From: Acidisoma sp965199065
Lineage (GTDB): Bacteria > Pseudomonadota > Alphaproteobacteria > Acetobacterales > Acetobacteraceae
Length of the DNA stretch: 64,000 nt
Assembly: GCF_965199065.1 (NCBI RefSeq)
Contig: NZ_CBDAQN010000001.1
Coordinates: 1,426,001 to 1,490,000 of the forward strand
Direction: 5' to 3'
Within the stretch, counting starts at the first letter, position 1. The number at the start of each line of letters is the position of its first letter. The position numbers and the translations under genes were made by a program. Below, one piece after another: positions 51,732 to 60,108 of this stretch. The notes beneath the pieces were generated by a model. It ran no database searches, was not told the DNA's origin, and worked only from the letters and a program-made list of their open reading frames with translations.

Positions 51732-52694
51732 ATGCGTAGACATCTCCTTCAGGCTGTAGCGGCCATCGGGTTAATTGCAGGCGCGGCCGGCAGCGTGGGC
51801 GCGGCGCAGGCGGCGGGCGACCCGGCCTCCTGTCACAACGTCAGCTTCTCGAATGTCGGCTGGACGGATATCAGCGCCACCACCGGCACGGCGACGGTGA
51901 TCCTGCAGGCTCTGGGCTACAACCCGACGACCGACATGCTCTCCGTTCCGGTCACGTACGAGGAGATGAAGGACAAGAAGATCGACGTGTTCCTGGGCAA
52001 CTGGATGCCCACCATGGCCGACAACATCAAGCCGTATGTTGCGAACAAGACCGTCGATGTCGTCGGCCCAAATCTCGAAGGCGCGAAATACACTCTCGCG
52101 GTGCCGACCTACCTCTACGACCAGGGCCTGAAGTCGTTTCAGGACATCCACAATTTCTACAAGCAGCTCGACGGCAAGATCTACGGCATCGAGCCCGGCA
52201 ACGACGGCAATCGCCTCATCCTCACCATGATCAAAAATAACACTGACGGCCTCGGCAACTTCACGCTGGTGCAGTCAAGCGAGCAGGGCATGCTGGCCGA
52301 AGTCTCGCGCAAGACGAAGCATCACCAGGGCATCGTGTTCCTGGGCTGGGAGCCGCACCCGATGAACACGAAATACGACATGACGTATCTCTCGGGCGGC
52401 GACGCGGTCTTCGGACCGAACTACGGCGGCGCGACGGTCTATACCAACGTCACCGCCGACTATACGAAGGAGTGTCCGAACCTCGGCCGCTTCCTCGACC
52501 AGCTCAAATTCACGCTGCCGATGGAGAACACCATCATGGGCTCCATCATGTATGACAAGCTCGACCCCGCCCCTGCCGCCGCCAAATGGCTGAAGGCCAA
52601 CCCGGATGCGATGACGCCTTGGCTCGCGGGCGTCACCACCGAGGATGGCAGTCAGCCGGCAGAGGCGGCAGTCAAGAAGTCCCTCGGGCTGTAA
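51732..52694 (+). CDS. choX: Choline ABC transporter substrate-binding protein
   Basis: A 320-residue periplasmic protein with a signal peptide (LLQAVAAIGLIAGAAGSVGAAQAA). The fold-type II binding domain has VSFSNVGWTDISATTGTA, DVFLGNWMPTM, GIEPGNDGNR and FLGWEPHPMN, residues that build the aromatic choline box in ChoX. It starts a choXWV operon divergent from bet genes, so choline import and oxidation are co-located. A 309-bp shared regulatory region lies upstream. Confidence 0.92.
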   Translation: MRRHLLQAVAAIGLIAGAAGSVGAAQAAGDPASCHNVSFSNVGWTDISATTGTATVILQALGYNPTTDMLSVPVTYEEMKDKKIDVFLGNWMPTMADNIKPYVANKTVDVVGPNLEGAKYTLAVPTYLYDQGLKSFQDIHNFYKQLDGKIYGIEPGNDGNRLILTMIKNNTDGLGNFTLVQSSEQGMLAEVSRKTKHHQGIVFLGWEPHPMNTKYDMTYLSGGDAVFGPNYGGATVYTNVTADYTKECPNLGRFLDQLKFTLPMENTIMGSIMYDKLDPAPAAAKWLKANPDAMTPWLAGVTTEDGSQPAEAAVKKSLGL

Positions 52695-52864
52695 GAAACT
52701 CTGCTAAGGACGGCCATCTGGCGCGCTTTTCCTGTGCCCCGATGCTCGGGCAAACACGCCAGCTCGCTCGTCCTCGCGAGTTTCCACACTAGGATTTCGG
52801 TTCTTGTCCGACCCGGTCAGGGTTGAAGAAGAAACCGCTTGCTCATGCAACGAACGGGGTTCGC

Positions 52865-53713
52865 ATGCTGGAACGCCTAGCCGATATCGTTTCGGGACAT
52901 AAGATCCCTCTCGGCAACTGGATCGCTGCCGTCGTCAACGATATCAGCGGCTCGGACGCCATCGACGCCATCTCCAACGGCATCGCCTGGGCCATCAACG
53001 GCGTGACCTCGGCGCTCGAGGCGATCCCCAGCATCGTTCTCATCCTCGTCGTGGGCGCCATCGCCTACGCCATCCGGCGGTCCTGGAAGCTCACGCTCTT
53101 CGTCATCCTGGCGCTGCTGTTCATCCTCAACCAGGGCTACTGGACGGCGACGATGGAGACCTTGTCCCTCATCGTCTTCGCGACCGTCATCTCCATGCTC
53201 ATCGGCGTGCCCATCGGCATCGCCTGCGCGCACCGGCCCTGGCTCTATGTCGGCGTGCGGCCGATGCTCGACCTCATGCAGACGCTGCCGACCTTCGTCT
53301 ATCTCATCCCGACGCTGGTGCTGTTCGGCCTCGGCGCGGTGCCGGGCCTTATCTCCACCATCATCTTCGCCCTCCCCGCCCCGATCCGCCTGACGCAGCT
53401 CGGCATCTCCAGCGTGCCGCCGCCGCTCATCGAGGCGGGCGAAGCCTTCGGCGCATCGAAGTCGCAACTGCTGTGGAAAGTCGAACTGCCGCATGCGCTG
53501 CCAACCATCATGGCGGGCCTCACCCAGTGCATCATGCTCAGCCTGTCGATGGTGGTGATCGCGGCGCTGGTGGGCGCGGGCGGCCTCGGCGTGCCGGTGG
53601 TGGAGGCGCTGAACTCCGTGCGCGTCGATATCGGCTTCGAGTCCGGCCTCTGCATCGTCGTGCTGGCAATCATTCTCGACCGCGTCTGCCGGCCACGCGA
53701 GAGCGAGGGCTGA
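52865..53713 (+). CDS. choW: Choline ABC transporter permease
   Basis: A 282-residue ProW-like membrane protein. RIPLG-type opening (HKIPLGNWIAA), then six or so helices; the EAA loop is LIEAGEAFGASKSQLLWKVELPHA (core EAGEAFGAS). MQTLPTFVYLIPTLVLFG is conserved. The start is ATG 52865; a TTG at 52823 would add 14 charged residues. It precedes choV by 2 bp. Confidence 0.92.
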   Translation: MLERLADIVSGHKIPLGNWIAAVVNDISGSDAIDAISNGIAWAINGVTSALEAIPSIVLILVVGAIAYAIRRSWKLTLFVILALLFILNQGYWTATMETLSLIVFATVISMLIGVPIGIACAHRPWLYVGVRPMLDLMQTLPTFVYLIPTLVLFGLGAVPGLISTIIFALPAPIRLTQLGISSVPPPLIEAGEAFGASKSQLLWKVELPHALPTIMAGLTQCIMLSLSMVVIAALVGAGGLGVPVVEALNSVRVDIGFESGLCIVVLAIILDRVCRPRESEG

Positions 53714-53715
53714 CC

Positions 53716-54942
53716 GTGTCCCAGACTTCGCACGAGACTGTCATCGAGTTCTCCCACGTCGACATCCTGTTCGGCGCCGCGGGGCGTCGCGGCGCGCGGG
53801 CGAAGGCCGAGGCCGTCACCCTGATGGACCAGGGCCGGACGCGCGACGAGATCCTGGCCAAAACCGGCGTCGTGCTGGGCGTGAAGGACGCTTCGCTCTC
53901 CGTGCGGGAAGGCGAGATTTGCGTCCTCATGGGGCTTTCCGGTTCCGGCAAGTCGACGCTGCTGCGAGCCGTCAACGGACTGAACCGCGTGACGCGCGGG
54001 CGCGTGTTGGTGCGAAACGAGGACAAACAGGTCGATGTCGCCGCCTGCGACCGCGCCACGCTGCGGTTCATGCGCACCCGCCGCATCGCCATGGTGTTTC
54101 AGCAATTCGCGCTGCTGCCCTGGCGCACGGTGCGGGAGAATGTCGGGCTCGGGCTCGAGTTCCGCGGTGTCAAAACCGCCGAACGACAGCGCATCGTGGA
54201 CGAGAAACTGAAGCTCGTGGCGCTCGACCAGTGGGCCGACAAATACGCCCGCGAGCTTTCGGGCGGGATGCAGCAGCGCGTCGGGCTCGCCCGCGCCTTC
54301 GCGACCGACGCCGACATCCTGCTCATGGACGAGCCCTTCTCGGCGCTCGATCCGCTCATCCGCACGAAGCTGCAGGATGAGCTGCTCACGCTGCAGAAGA
54401 AGGTCCGCAAGACGATCATATTCGTCAGCCACGACCTCGACGAGGCGCTGAAGCTCGGCAACCAGATCGCGATCCTGGAGGGTGGACGCATCATCCAGTC
54501 GGGCTCGCCGGAGGACATCGTGCTGCGGCCGGCGAACGAGTATGTGCGCGAGTTCGTCCAGCACATGAACCCGCTGAACGTGCTGCGCGGGCGCACCTTC
54601 ATGACGCCGCTGGCGGCGCTGTCGCAGAGGGATGGGTGGACGGTGCTCGACCCTCACCGGCCCGTCCTGATGCGCACGAACGGCGCGGGGCACGAGATGA
54701 CGGCCGGCGGCGCGCGGGTGCCGATCGCCGAGATGGCGCTGGAAGGCGCGGGTCCGCCGCCCGGCAGCTGTGCCGCCATCAGCAGCGAGGCGACGATGAA
54801 GTCGGTCATCCAGCTGCGGCAGTCGACCGGCATGCCGGTGCTCATGACGGAGGGCGGGCGCCTGGTCGGCATGTGCGGCGAGGACGAAATTCTGCACGCG
54901 CTGGCGTCGGAAGGCTGGCAGACGGTGCAATCGACGCCATAG
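53716..54942 (+). CDS. choV: Choline ABC transporter ATP-binding protein
   Basis: A 408-residue ProV-like ATPase. Walker A GLSGSGKSTLLRAVNG, the Q-loop VFQQFALLPWRTV, signature ELSGGMQQRVGLARA and Walker B ILLMDEPFSALDP. The C-terminal part (about 300-400) is one CBS-like module with TGMPVLMTEGGRLVGMCGEDEI, which in OpuA-type ATPases senses ionic strength. GTG 53716 follows the choW stop directly. Closes the choXWV operon. Confidence 0.92.
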   Translation: MSQTSHETVIEFSHVDILFGAAGRRGARAKAEAVTLMDQGRTRDEILAKTGVVLGVKDASLSVREGEICVLMGLSGSGKSTLLRAVNGLNRVTRGRVLVRNEDKQVDVAACDRATLRFMRTRRIAMVFQQFALLPWRTVRENVGLGLEFRGVKTAERQRIVDEKLKLVALDQWADKYARELSGGMQQRVGLARAFATDADILLMDEPFSALDPLIRTKLQDELLTLQKKVRKTIIFVSHDLDEALKLGNQIAILEGGRIIQSGSPEDIVLRPANEYVREFVQHMNPLNVLRGRTFMTPLAALSQRDGWTVLDPHRPVLMRTNGAGHEMTAGGARVPIAEMALEGAGPPPGSCAAISSEATMKSVIQLRQSTGMPVLMTEGGRLVGMCGEDEILHALASEGWQTVQSTP

Positions 54943-55098
54943 CTCGCTTGCCTCGGCAACAGCGTTCGGTGCGCGAACGTCGTCGATGCATCAGCGAGCG
55001 CTCGTGCTCGCAGGCACGTCCGGCTCTCCCGCCTGATCGGTCGAATCGCATCCAGGAACGATTCGCCTATAATGCTGCGTTGCAGCGGAGTCGCGCCC

Positions 55099-55728
55099 AT
55101 GGCCCTCGTCATCACGGTAGCCCAGCAGAAGGGAGGCGCCGGCAAGACAATGCTCGCGGCCAACCTGGCGGCAGCCATGGCGACCGACCGGCGCGTCTGC
55201 CTGCTCGACATCGATCCCCAGCGCAGCCTCAAGCGCTGGCACGAGATACGCGGGAAACAAGGCCGCGCCCTGCCCGCCATCACCTTCTCGGATGTATCCG
55301 GCTGGCGGCTCCGCACCGAGCTTGAGCGGCTGATGGCCGGGCATGATGTGCTCATCGTCGATACCCCGCCGCAGGTCGATACCGAGGCGAAGCTCGCGAT
55401 CCGCAGCGCCCACCTCGTGCTGGTGCCTCTGCAGCCGAGCCCGCCCGACCTCTGGGCGGCCGAGGGCACGGTGCAGCTCGCGCGGACAGAGAAGCGCCCG
55501 GCCCGGCTGGTGTTGAACCGGGCGCCGACGAGTTCGAAGCTCCGCACGACGGTCGAGCATGATGCGGAGGCCGCGGGCTACGCGGTGATGGCGAACACAC
55601 TCGGCAATCGCGCGGGCTTCGCCAATGCCTTCGCGCAGGGTATGGGTGCGGTCGAGGCGGCGCCGAAATCGGTCGCCGCGCAGGAAATCCTGGCGCTGCT
55701 GCGCGAGATTGAAGGAGTGGTGGCTTGA
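55099..55728 (+). CDS. ParA/MinD-family ATPase
   Basis: A 209-residue deviant Walker ATPase: TVAQQKGGAGKTMLAANLA (KGGxGKT, signature Lys), LLDIDPQRSLKRWHE and VLIVDTPPQVD. Small orphan ParA proteins position protein cargoes rather than plasmids. There is no ParB. The start is ATG 55099; an upstream in-frame ATG adds nine residues. Its TGA overlaps the TTG start of a small membrane protein. Confidence 0.88.
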   Translation: MALVITVAQQKGGAGKTMLAANLAAAMATDRRVCLLDIDPQRSLKRWHEIRGKQGRALPAITFSDVSGWRLRTELERLMAGHDVLIVDTPPQVDTEAKLAIRSAHLVLVPLQPSPPDLWAAEGTVQLARTEKRPARLVLNRAPTSSKLRTTVEHDAEAAGYAVMANTLGNRAGFANAFAQGMGAVEAAPKSVAAQEILALLREIEGVVA

Positions 55729-56171
55729 ACTATCTCGTCTGGCTGGTGACCGCCATCCATCTGCTCTGCGTCGTGCTGTGGGTGGGCGGGATGGCCTTCC
55801 TGCTGCTGACGCTCCGCGCGAGCGCGAACGCGATCGAGCCCTCGGCGCGGCTGGTGCTGCAGGGCGCGGTGTTCCGGCGGTTCTTCCGCACGACCTGGCA
55901 GATCATGCCGATGGCCGTCGTGAGCGGCCTGCTGCTGATCATCCTCCTCTACAATCACCAGAAGCAGCCGTGGGAAGTCATGGTGATGGAGACCGGCGGC
56001 GTGCTGATGGCGGCGATCTTCATCGGCATGGTGCTGGTGCCGAACAAGCGCTTCCAGGCGAAGCTCGCCAGCGGCACGGCGACCGTTGAGGATGCAGCCC
56101 CGGTCCGGCGGCTGCTCTGGCTGAGCCTCGGTATCGGCGCCGTCATTCTGGTCTGCGTCGCCAATCTCTGA
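55725..56171 (+). CDS. Small CopD-like membrane protein
   Basis: A 148-residue protein with four hydrophobic helices. The opening YLVWLVTAIHLLCVVLWVGGMAF and the FRRFFRTTWQIMPMAVVSGLLL block resemble the CopD/copper-resistance-D or DUF-type b-heme membrane domains, with His12 and possible second-helix ligands. Whether copper, heme or neither is bound is unknown. TTG start overlapping the ParA stop (TTGA), so translation is coupled to the ATPase. Confidence 0.75.
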   Translation: MNYLVWLVTAIHLLCVVLWVGGMAFLLLTLRASANAIEPSARLVLQGAVFRRFFRTTWQIMPMAVVSGLLLIILLYNHQKQPWEVMVMETGGVLMAAIFIGMVLVPNKRFQAKLASGTATVEDAAPVRRLLWLSLGIGAVILVCVANL

Positions 56172-56185
56172 CCGAGACTACAGCG

Positions 56186-56992
56186 ATGTGGCGCGCAAGC
56201 CTGCCGATGTATGCGCTGCCGGAGATGGCGGCGGCCAATGCGGCGCTGTGGGCGGCGGTCCGCGAGAGGCTTGAGGCGGCGGGGATCGCGGCGCTGCCAG
56301 CGCTGCTATCGCCCGCACCTGCGGCGCTGCCGGGGGCGATCGCACCCGGCACGCTGTTCAGCCAGATGTGCGGCTACCCGCTCAGGCGCCTCTATGATGG
56401 GCAATACCGGCTGCTGGGCACGCCGCTGTACGACCTGCCCGGCTGCGGGTGGTTCGCGCCGGGCGTCCCGGGCCACTGCTCCTTCATCGTGGTGCCTCGA
56501 ACTTCACCCACGGAGACCGTCGAGGCGCTGCGGGACAGCCGGTTCGCGGTCAACGGCTTCGATTCCAACTCCGGGATGAACCTGCCGAGACGGCTGCTGG
56601 CGCCGCTGGCCGGTGGGCGGCCCTTCTTCTCGCAGGTGATCGTCAGCGGCGGCCACCTGCGGAGCATGGAGATGGTCGCGGCCGGCGAGGCCGACGCCGC
56701 GTCGATCGACTGCGTGACCTATGGCTTCTGCGCGCTCTATCGGCCGGACCTCGTGGCGGCGCTGCGGGTGGTGGCGGAGACGCCCACGAGCCCGGCGATC
56801 CCGTTCATCACCTCGGCCGGGACGCCGCCGGAGACGGCGGCGGCGCTCACCCGGATTCTTGGGGCCGAGGTTCCGGAGGCGCTGGCGGGACTGCGGATTG
56901 CAACGGTGCTGCCGCCGCGCCCGGAGGCCTATGATGCAGTCCTCGTCTTTGAGGCGGAAGCCGCCTCGCTAGGCTACCCGGTTCTGACCTGA
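56186..56992 (+). CDS. PhnD-like solute-binding-domain protein, cytoplasmic
   Basis: A 268-residue PBP type II protein of the phosphonate/phosphite binding group. RASLPMYALPEMAAANAALW, TLFSQMCGYPLRRL and GHCSFIVVPRTSPTE, then FAVNGFDSNSGMNLPR and VSGGHLRSMEMVAAGEADAASID. There is no signal peptide and no permease or ATPase nearby, so a periplasmic transport role is doubtful. It is 14 bp after the CopD-like gene on the same strand. Confidence 0.8.
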   Translation: MWRASLPMYALPEMAAANAALWAAVRERLEAAGIAALPALLSPAPAALPGAIAPGTLFSQMCGYPLRRLYDGQYRLLGTPLYDLPGCGWFAPGVPGHCSFIVVPRTSPTETVEALRDSRFAVNGFDSNSGMNLPRRLLAPLAGGRPFFSQVIVSGGHLRSMEMVAAGEADAASIDCVTYGFCALYRPDLVAALRVVAETPTSPAIPFITSAGTPPETAAALTRILGAEVPEALAGLRIATVLPPRPEAYDAVLVFEAEAASLGYPVLT

Positions 56993-57968
56993 GAGCCGGC
57001 GCCTGCCGCCCGAGGGCACGCGATTGCGGCAGAGCCGCACGCGGTTCCTCGAAGCCCGGATGCGGCCCCATATGATGCGGCGTCACCAGATACCGCCGGA
57101 TGACATCGGCATAGCCGTCATAGACCAGCCCGCCGTTCGCCGCGATCAGTTCGGCCCGGTGGGCGCGGTAGTAGGCCGGGATGCGATACCAAGGCAGGCC
57201 CGGCCGGTCATGATGAACCGCATGAAGATTATTATAGAGAAACAAAAGCCCCAGAACCGGCGCGTTCTCGACGATGGCGGTACGCTCGGCTTCGTCAGCC
57301 GCCGCGCGATGCTCGGCGAACGAACGGATGCTCGCCAGTGACCGGGCCGAAACGACAAAGCACAAGACGTACATCCAGACGGCCATGTGGCAGACACCGC
57401 AGACCCAGACGAGCACCGCCGCCACGCCGAGCAGATGCGGGAGCCAAACCCGCAACTCGGCCCGGTTGCCGCGCAGACACAGTCCGAGATGCACCCAGAG
57501 GAACAGGACCATGCTGCGCATGGCGCCGAAGGTGATGCGCCCCAAGAAGGTGTTCCGGAAGCGCAAGAAAGCCCGAGCCGCCGGACCCAGCCGCCCGAAG
57601 CGCTCGGGCGTGAGGTAATACGACTCCGGATCCTCCAAAGGATCGGTGAGATAGGCGTCCCGATGATGGCGAAGATGAATGGCGCGATAGACGTTGTACG
57701 GCAGCCAAAGTGTGAGCGGCGGAAAACCGATGGCGTCGTTCAGCGCACGATAGCGCGTCGGGTGACCGTGGAGAACCTCGTGCTGCAGCGACATCTGCCA
57801 CGCGACGAACCAGCCGCCGCCGAGGGCAAGTAACGGCCACGGAATGAGAGCGTGCCAGAAGGTCAACGCACCCCAGCCGCCGTAGATGACCGCTGTCAGA
57901 AGCACCGTCGGCCACTCGACCGGAGGACGCGGAAATCGGGCAACACGCAGATTCGTTTCGGTATCCAT
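56847..57968 (-). CDS. Fatty acid desaturase family protein
   Basis: About 373 residues. The diiron histidine boxes are HEVLHGHPTR (HExxHGH), HLRHHRD and HAVHHDRPGLPW, placed as in membrane desaturases/hydroxylases. Several hydrophobic helices lie between them. The C-terminal 50 residues (ALRSEPGSLARRLPPQ ...) are basic and Pro-rich, and read antisense through the 3' end of the neighbouring gene for 146 bp. The natural stop may have been lost. Start ATG 57968 or 57974. It is divergent from an XRE regulator. Confidence 0.85.
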   Translation of the reverse strand: MDTETNLRVARFPRPPVEWPTVLLTAVIYGGWGALTFWHALIPWPLLALGGGWFVAWQMSLQHEVLHGHPTRYRALNDAIGFPPLTLWLPYNVYRAIHLRHHRDAYLTDPLEDPESYYLTPERFGRLGPAARAFLRFRNTFLGRITFGAMRSMVLFLWVHLGLCLRGNRAELRVWLPHLLGVAAVLVWVCGVCHMAVWMYVLCFVVSARSLASIRSFAEHRAAADEAERTAIVENAPVLGLLFLYNNLHAVHHDRPGLPWYRIPAYYRAHRAELIAANGGLVYDGYADVIRRYLVTPHHMGPHPGFEEPRAALPQSRALGRQAPALRSEPGSLARRLPPQRRGLHHRPPGAAAAPLQSAVPPAPPEPRPQESG

Positions 57969-58109
57969 ACACATATGTTGATCGGAAAAAGAGTGTGTCT
58001 CAAGGCGATAACCAGCCTGTGAGCGTGTATAATGCGCATCTTCCGTTACATATGAAACGGGAACGCTATAGCTTGATGACATTCCGCACACTCGTGGTTA
58101 AAATCCCGC

Positions 58110-58973
58110 ATGAGCTTTACCTCCGCAGATCGCGCCGAGCTTGTCCGCCTGTTCAGGGAGCGGCTTTTGGCAGTGATGAACCGCAGCGGGCTCGGGCAGA
58201 CCGCCTTCGCGAGCAGCGTCGGCATCGACCGCTCCACGCTCTCACAGATCCTGTCACCAGCGAATGACCGGCTGCCGCGACTCGAATCGGTCGCAGCCAT
58301 TGCCCGCGTGGGTCAGGTGTCGCTGGACTGGCTGTTGGGCCTGCGCGAGGTCGAGGCGCAGGAGCCGGGGCTGGTCGCCGAGAGCCTCAGCATCGAACGG
58401 GACGTGATCTCACCGGCCGACGAGCGGCTGATGCGCTGGCTCGAAGAGGCCGCCGGCTACAAAATCCGCCACGTGCCCAGCAGCTTCCCGGACGTGCTGA
58501 AGACCGAGGAGGTCATCGCCTTCGAGTATGAGAATTTCATCGCGCTCTCGCCGCAGAAGCGCATCGAGATCACCCGGTCCCGGCTGGATTATCTGCGGCG
58601 GCCGGAGACGGATATGGAAGCGGCGACCGCCATGCACGTGATCGCGAGCTTCGCGCGTGGCCAGGGACGATGGCAGGGGCTGCCGGTGGAGGTGCGGCGC
58701 GCGCAGCTCGAACATCTCGTCGGCCTCTGCGAGGAGCTGTATCCCCGCTTCCGCTGGTTCCTCTATGACGGGCGCGAGCTGTATTCGGCGCCGATCACCA
58801 TCTATGGGCCGATCCGGGGCGCGATCTATATCGGCCAGGCATTTCTGGTCCTGCAGTCGCGCGACCATATCCGGGCGCTGATCGGGCATTTCGACCAGCT
58901 CGTGCGGGCCGCGAAAATCGGGCCCACCGATATGCCCGGCTATCTCCGCGGGCTGCTGCAAGATTGCGGTTGA
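58110..58973 (+). CDS. XRE-family transcriptional regulator with C-terminal sensor region
   Basis: A 287-residue protein. An N-terminal XRE HTH (about 12-75) includes GQTAFASSVGIDRSTLSQIL. The rest (about 100-287) is a mixed domain with FYDGRELYSAPITIYGPIRG-like text (LYSAPITIYGPIRGAIYIGQ) and no HTH. I do not recognise its ligand. It faces a desaturase gene across a 140-bp region and may control it; that is positional inference. Confidence 0.82.
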   Translation: MSFTSADRAELVRLFRERLLAVMNRSGLGQTAFASSVGIDRSTLSQILSPANDRLPRLESVAAIARVGQVSLDWLLGLREVEAQEPGLVAESLSIERDVISPADERLMRWLEEAAGYKIRHVPSSFPDVLKTEEVIAFEYENFIALSPQKRIEITRSRLDYLRRPETDMEAATAMHVIASFARGQGRWQGLPVEVRRAQLEHLVGLCEELYPRFRWFLYDGRELYSAPITIYGPIRGAIYIGQAFLVLQSRDHIRALIGHFDQLVRAAKIGPTDMPGYLRGLLQDCG

Positions 58974-58981
58974 GGTGGACC

Positions 58982-60061
58982 TCAGGCCGGAATGGCCTCG
59001 CGGACGGTTTTCTTGCCAGCGCCGGGCGTCGGTTCGAGAAAATCGAGCACCACGCGCCCAGGCACCTGACCTTTTCCAAGGCGCTCGAAGACCGAGTTGA
59101 TCGCCGAAAGCGGCTGCAGCTCGATATCGGCCTTCACCTTGCCCTCGGCGGCGAATGCGAGACATTCGGCCATATCCTCGCGCGTGCCGACGAAGGAGCC
59201 GCGCACCGTGATGCAGTTGGCGACCACGTCGAAAAGCGGTGTCGGAAACTCGCCCGGCGGGAGACCGACGAGCACGCAGGTGCCGCGCTTGCGCGTCATG
59301 CCGATGCCCTGCCGGAAGGCGGGCAACGAGGGCGCGGTGATCAATACGCCATGCGCGCCGCCGCCGATCGCCTTCTGCAGGACCGCCGCCGGATCGCCCG
59401 TCTTTGCGTTGACAACCAGGTCGGCGCCGAGCGTCGTCGCGAGCGCGAGCTTGCCCTCGTCGATGTCGACCGCACAGACATGCAGGCCCATCGCCTTGGC
59501 GTATTGGATGGCGAGATGGCCGAGGCCGCCGCAGCCCGAGATGGCGATCCACTCGCCGGGGCGCGCTTCGGTTTGCTTGATGCCCTTGTAGGTCGTGATT
59601 CCCGCGCAGATGATGGGCGCGGCCTCCTTCGGACCGAGGCCCTTCGGGATGTGCGCGACATAGGTGGGATCGGCGAGAACATATTCGGCGAAACCGCCGT
59701 TCCGGGTGTAGCCGCCGAACTCCGCCTCGGCACAGACCGTCTCCCAGGCGCTGAGGCAGTATTCGCAATGTCCGCAGGCGGAATAGAGCCATGGCACGCC
59801 GACGCGGTCGCCTTCCTTGACGATTTTGACGCCCTTGCCGACGGCCGCGACGATACCGATTGCCTCGTGACCCGGAATGAAGGGCGGCTTCGGCTTGACA
59901 GGCCAATCGCCGCTCGCCGCGTGGAGATCGGTGTGGCAGACGCCGCAGGCTTCGGTCTTGACGAGGATCTGGCCGTGACCGACCTCTGGGATATCCCATT
60001 CCTCGAGGGCCAGCGGCTTGCCGAATTCACGGACGACGGCGGCGTGCATCTTCTTGGACAT
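58982..60061 (-). CDS. Zinc-dependent alcohol dehydrogenase (AdhP-like)
   Basis: A 359-residue medium-chain dehydrogenase. Catalytic zinc ligands are in CGVCHTDLHAA and PGHEAIGIV, structural zinc ligands in ACGHCEYCLSAWETVC, and the NAD fold in GCGGLGHLAIQYAKAMG. It would oxidise ethanol or other primary alcohols, or reduce aldehydes. 47 bp separate it from the upstream aldehyde dehydrogenase on the same strand, so alcohol and aldehyde could be handled together. Confidence 0.92.
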   Translation of the reverse strand: MSKKMHAAVVREFGKPLALEEWDIPEVGHGQILVKTEACGVCHTDLHAASGDWPVKPKPPFIPGHEAIGIVAAVGKGVKIVKEGDRVGVPWLYSACGHCEYCLSAWETVCAEAEFGGYTRNGGFAEYVLADPTYVAHIPKGLGPKEAAPIICAGITTYKGIKQTEARPGEWIAISGCGGLGHLAIQYAKAMGLHVCAVDIDEGKLALATTLGADLVVNAKTGDPAAVLQKAIGGGAHGVLITAPSLPAFRQGIGMTRKRGTCVLVGLPPGEFPTPLFDVVANCITVRGSFVGTREDMAECLAFAAEGKVKADIELQPLSAINSVFERLGKGQVPGRVVLDFLEPTPGAGKKTVREAIPA

Positions 60062-60108
60062 CGATCAATCCTTCTGGTGATTAGCCGGCCGCGCGCCGCC
60101 CAAGCCTG

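Noticed and set aside
53299..54930. 543-residue minus-strand ORF over choV
   Set aside because: Antisense of choW/choV; no recognisable fold.
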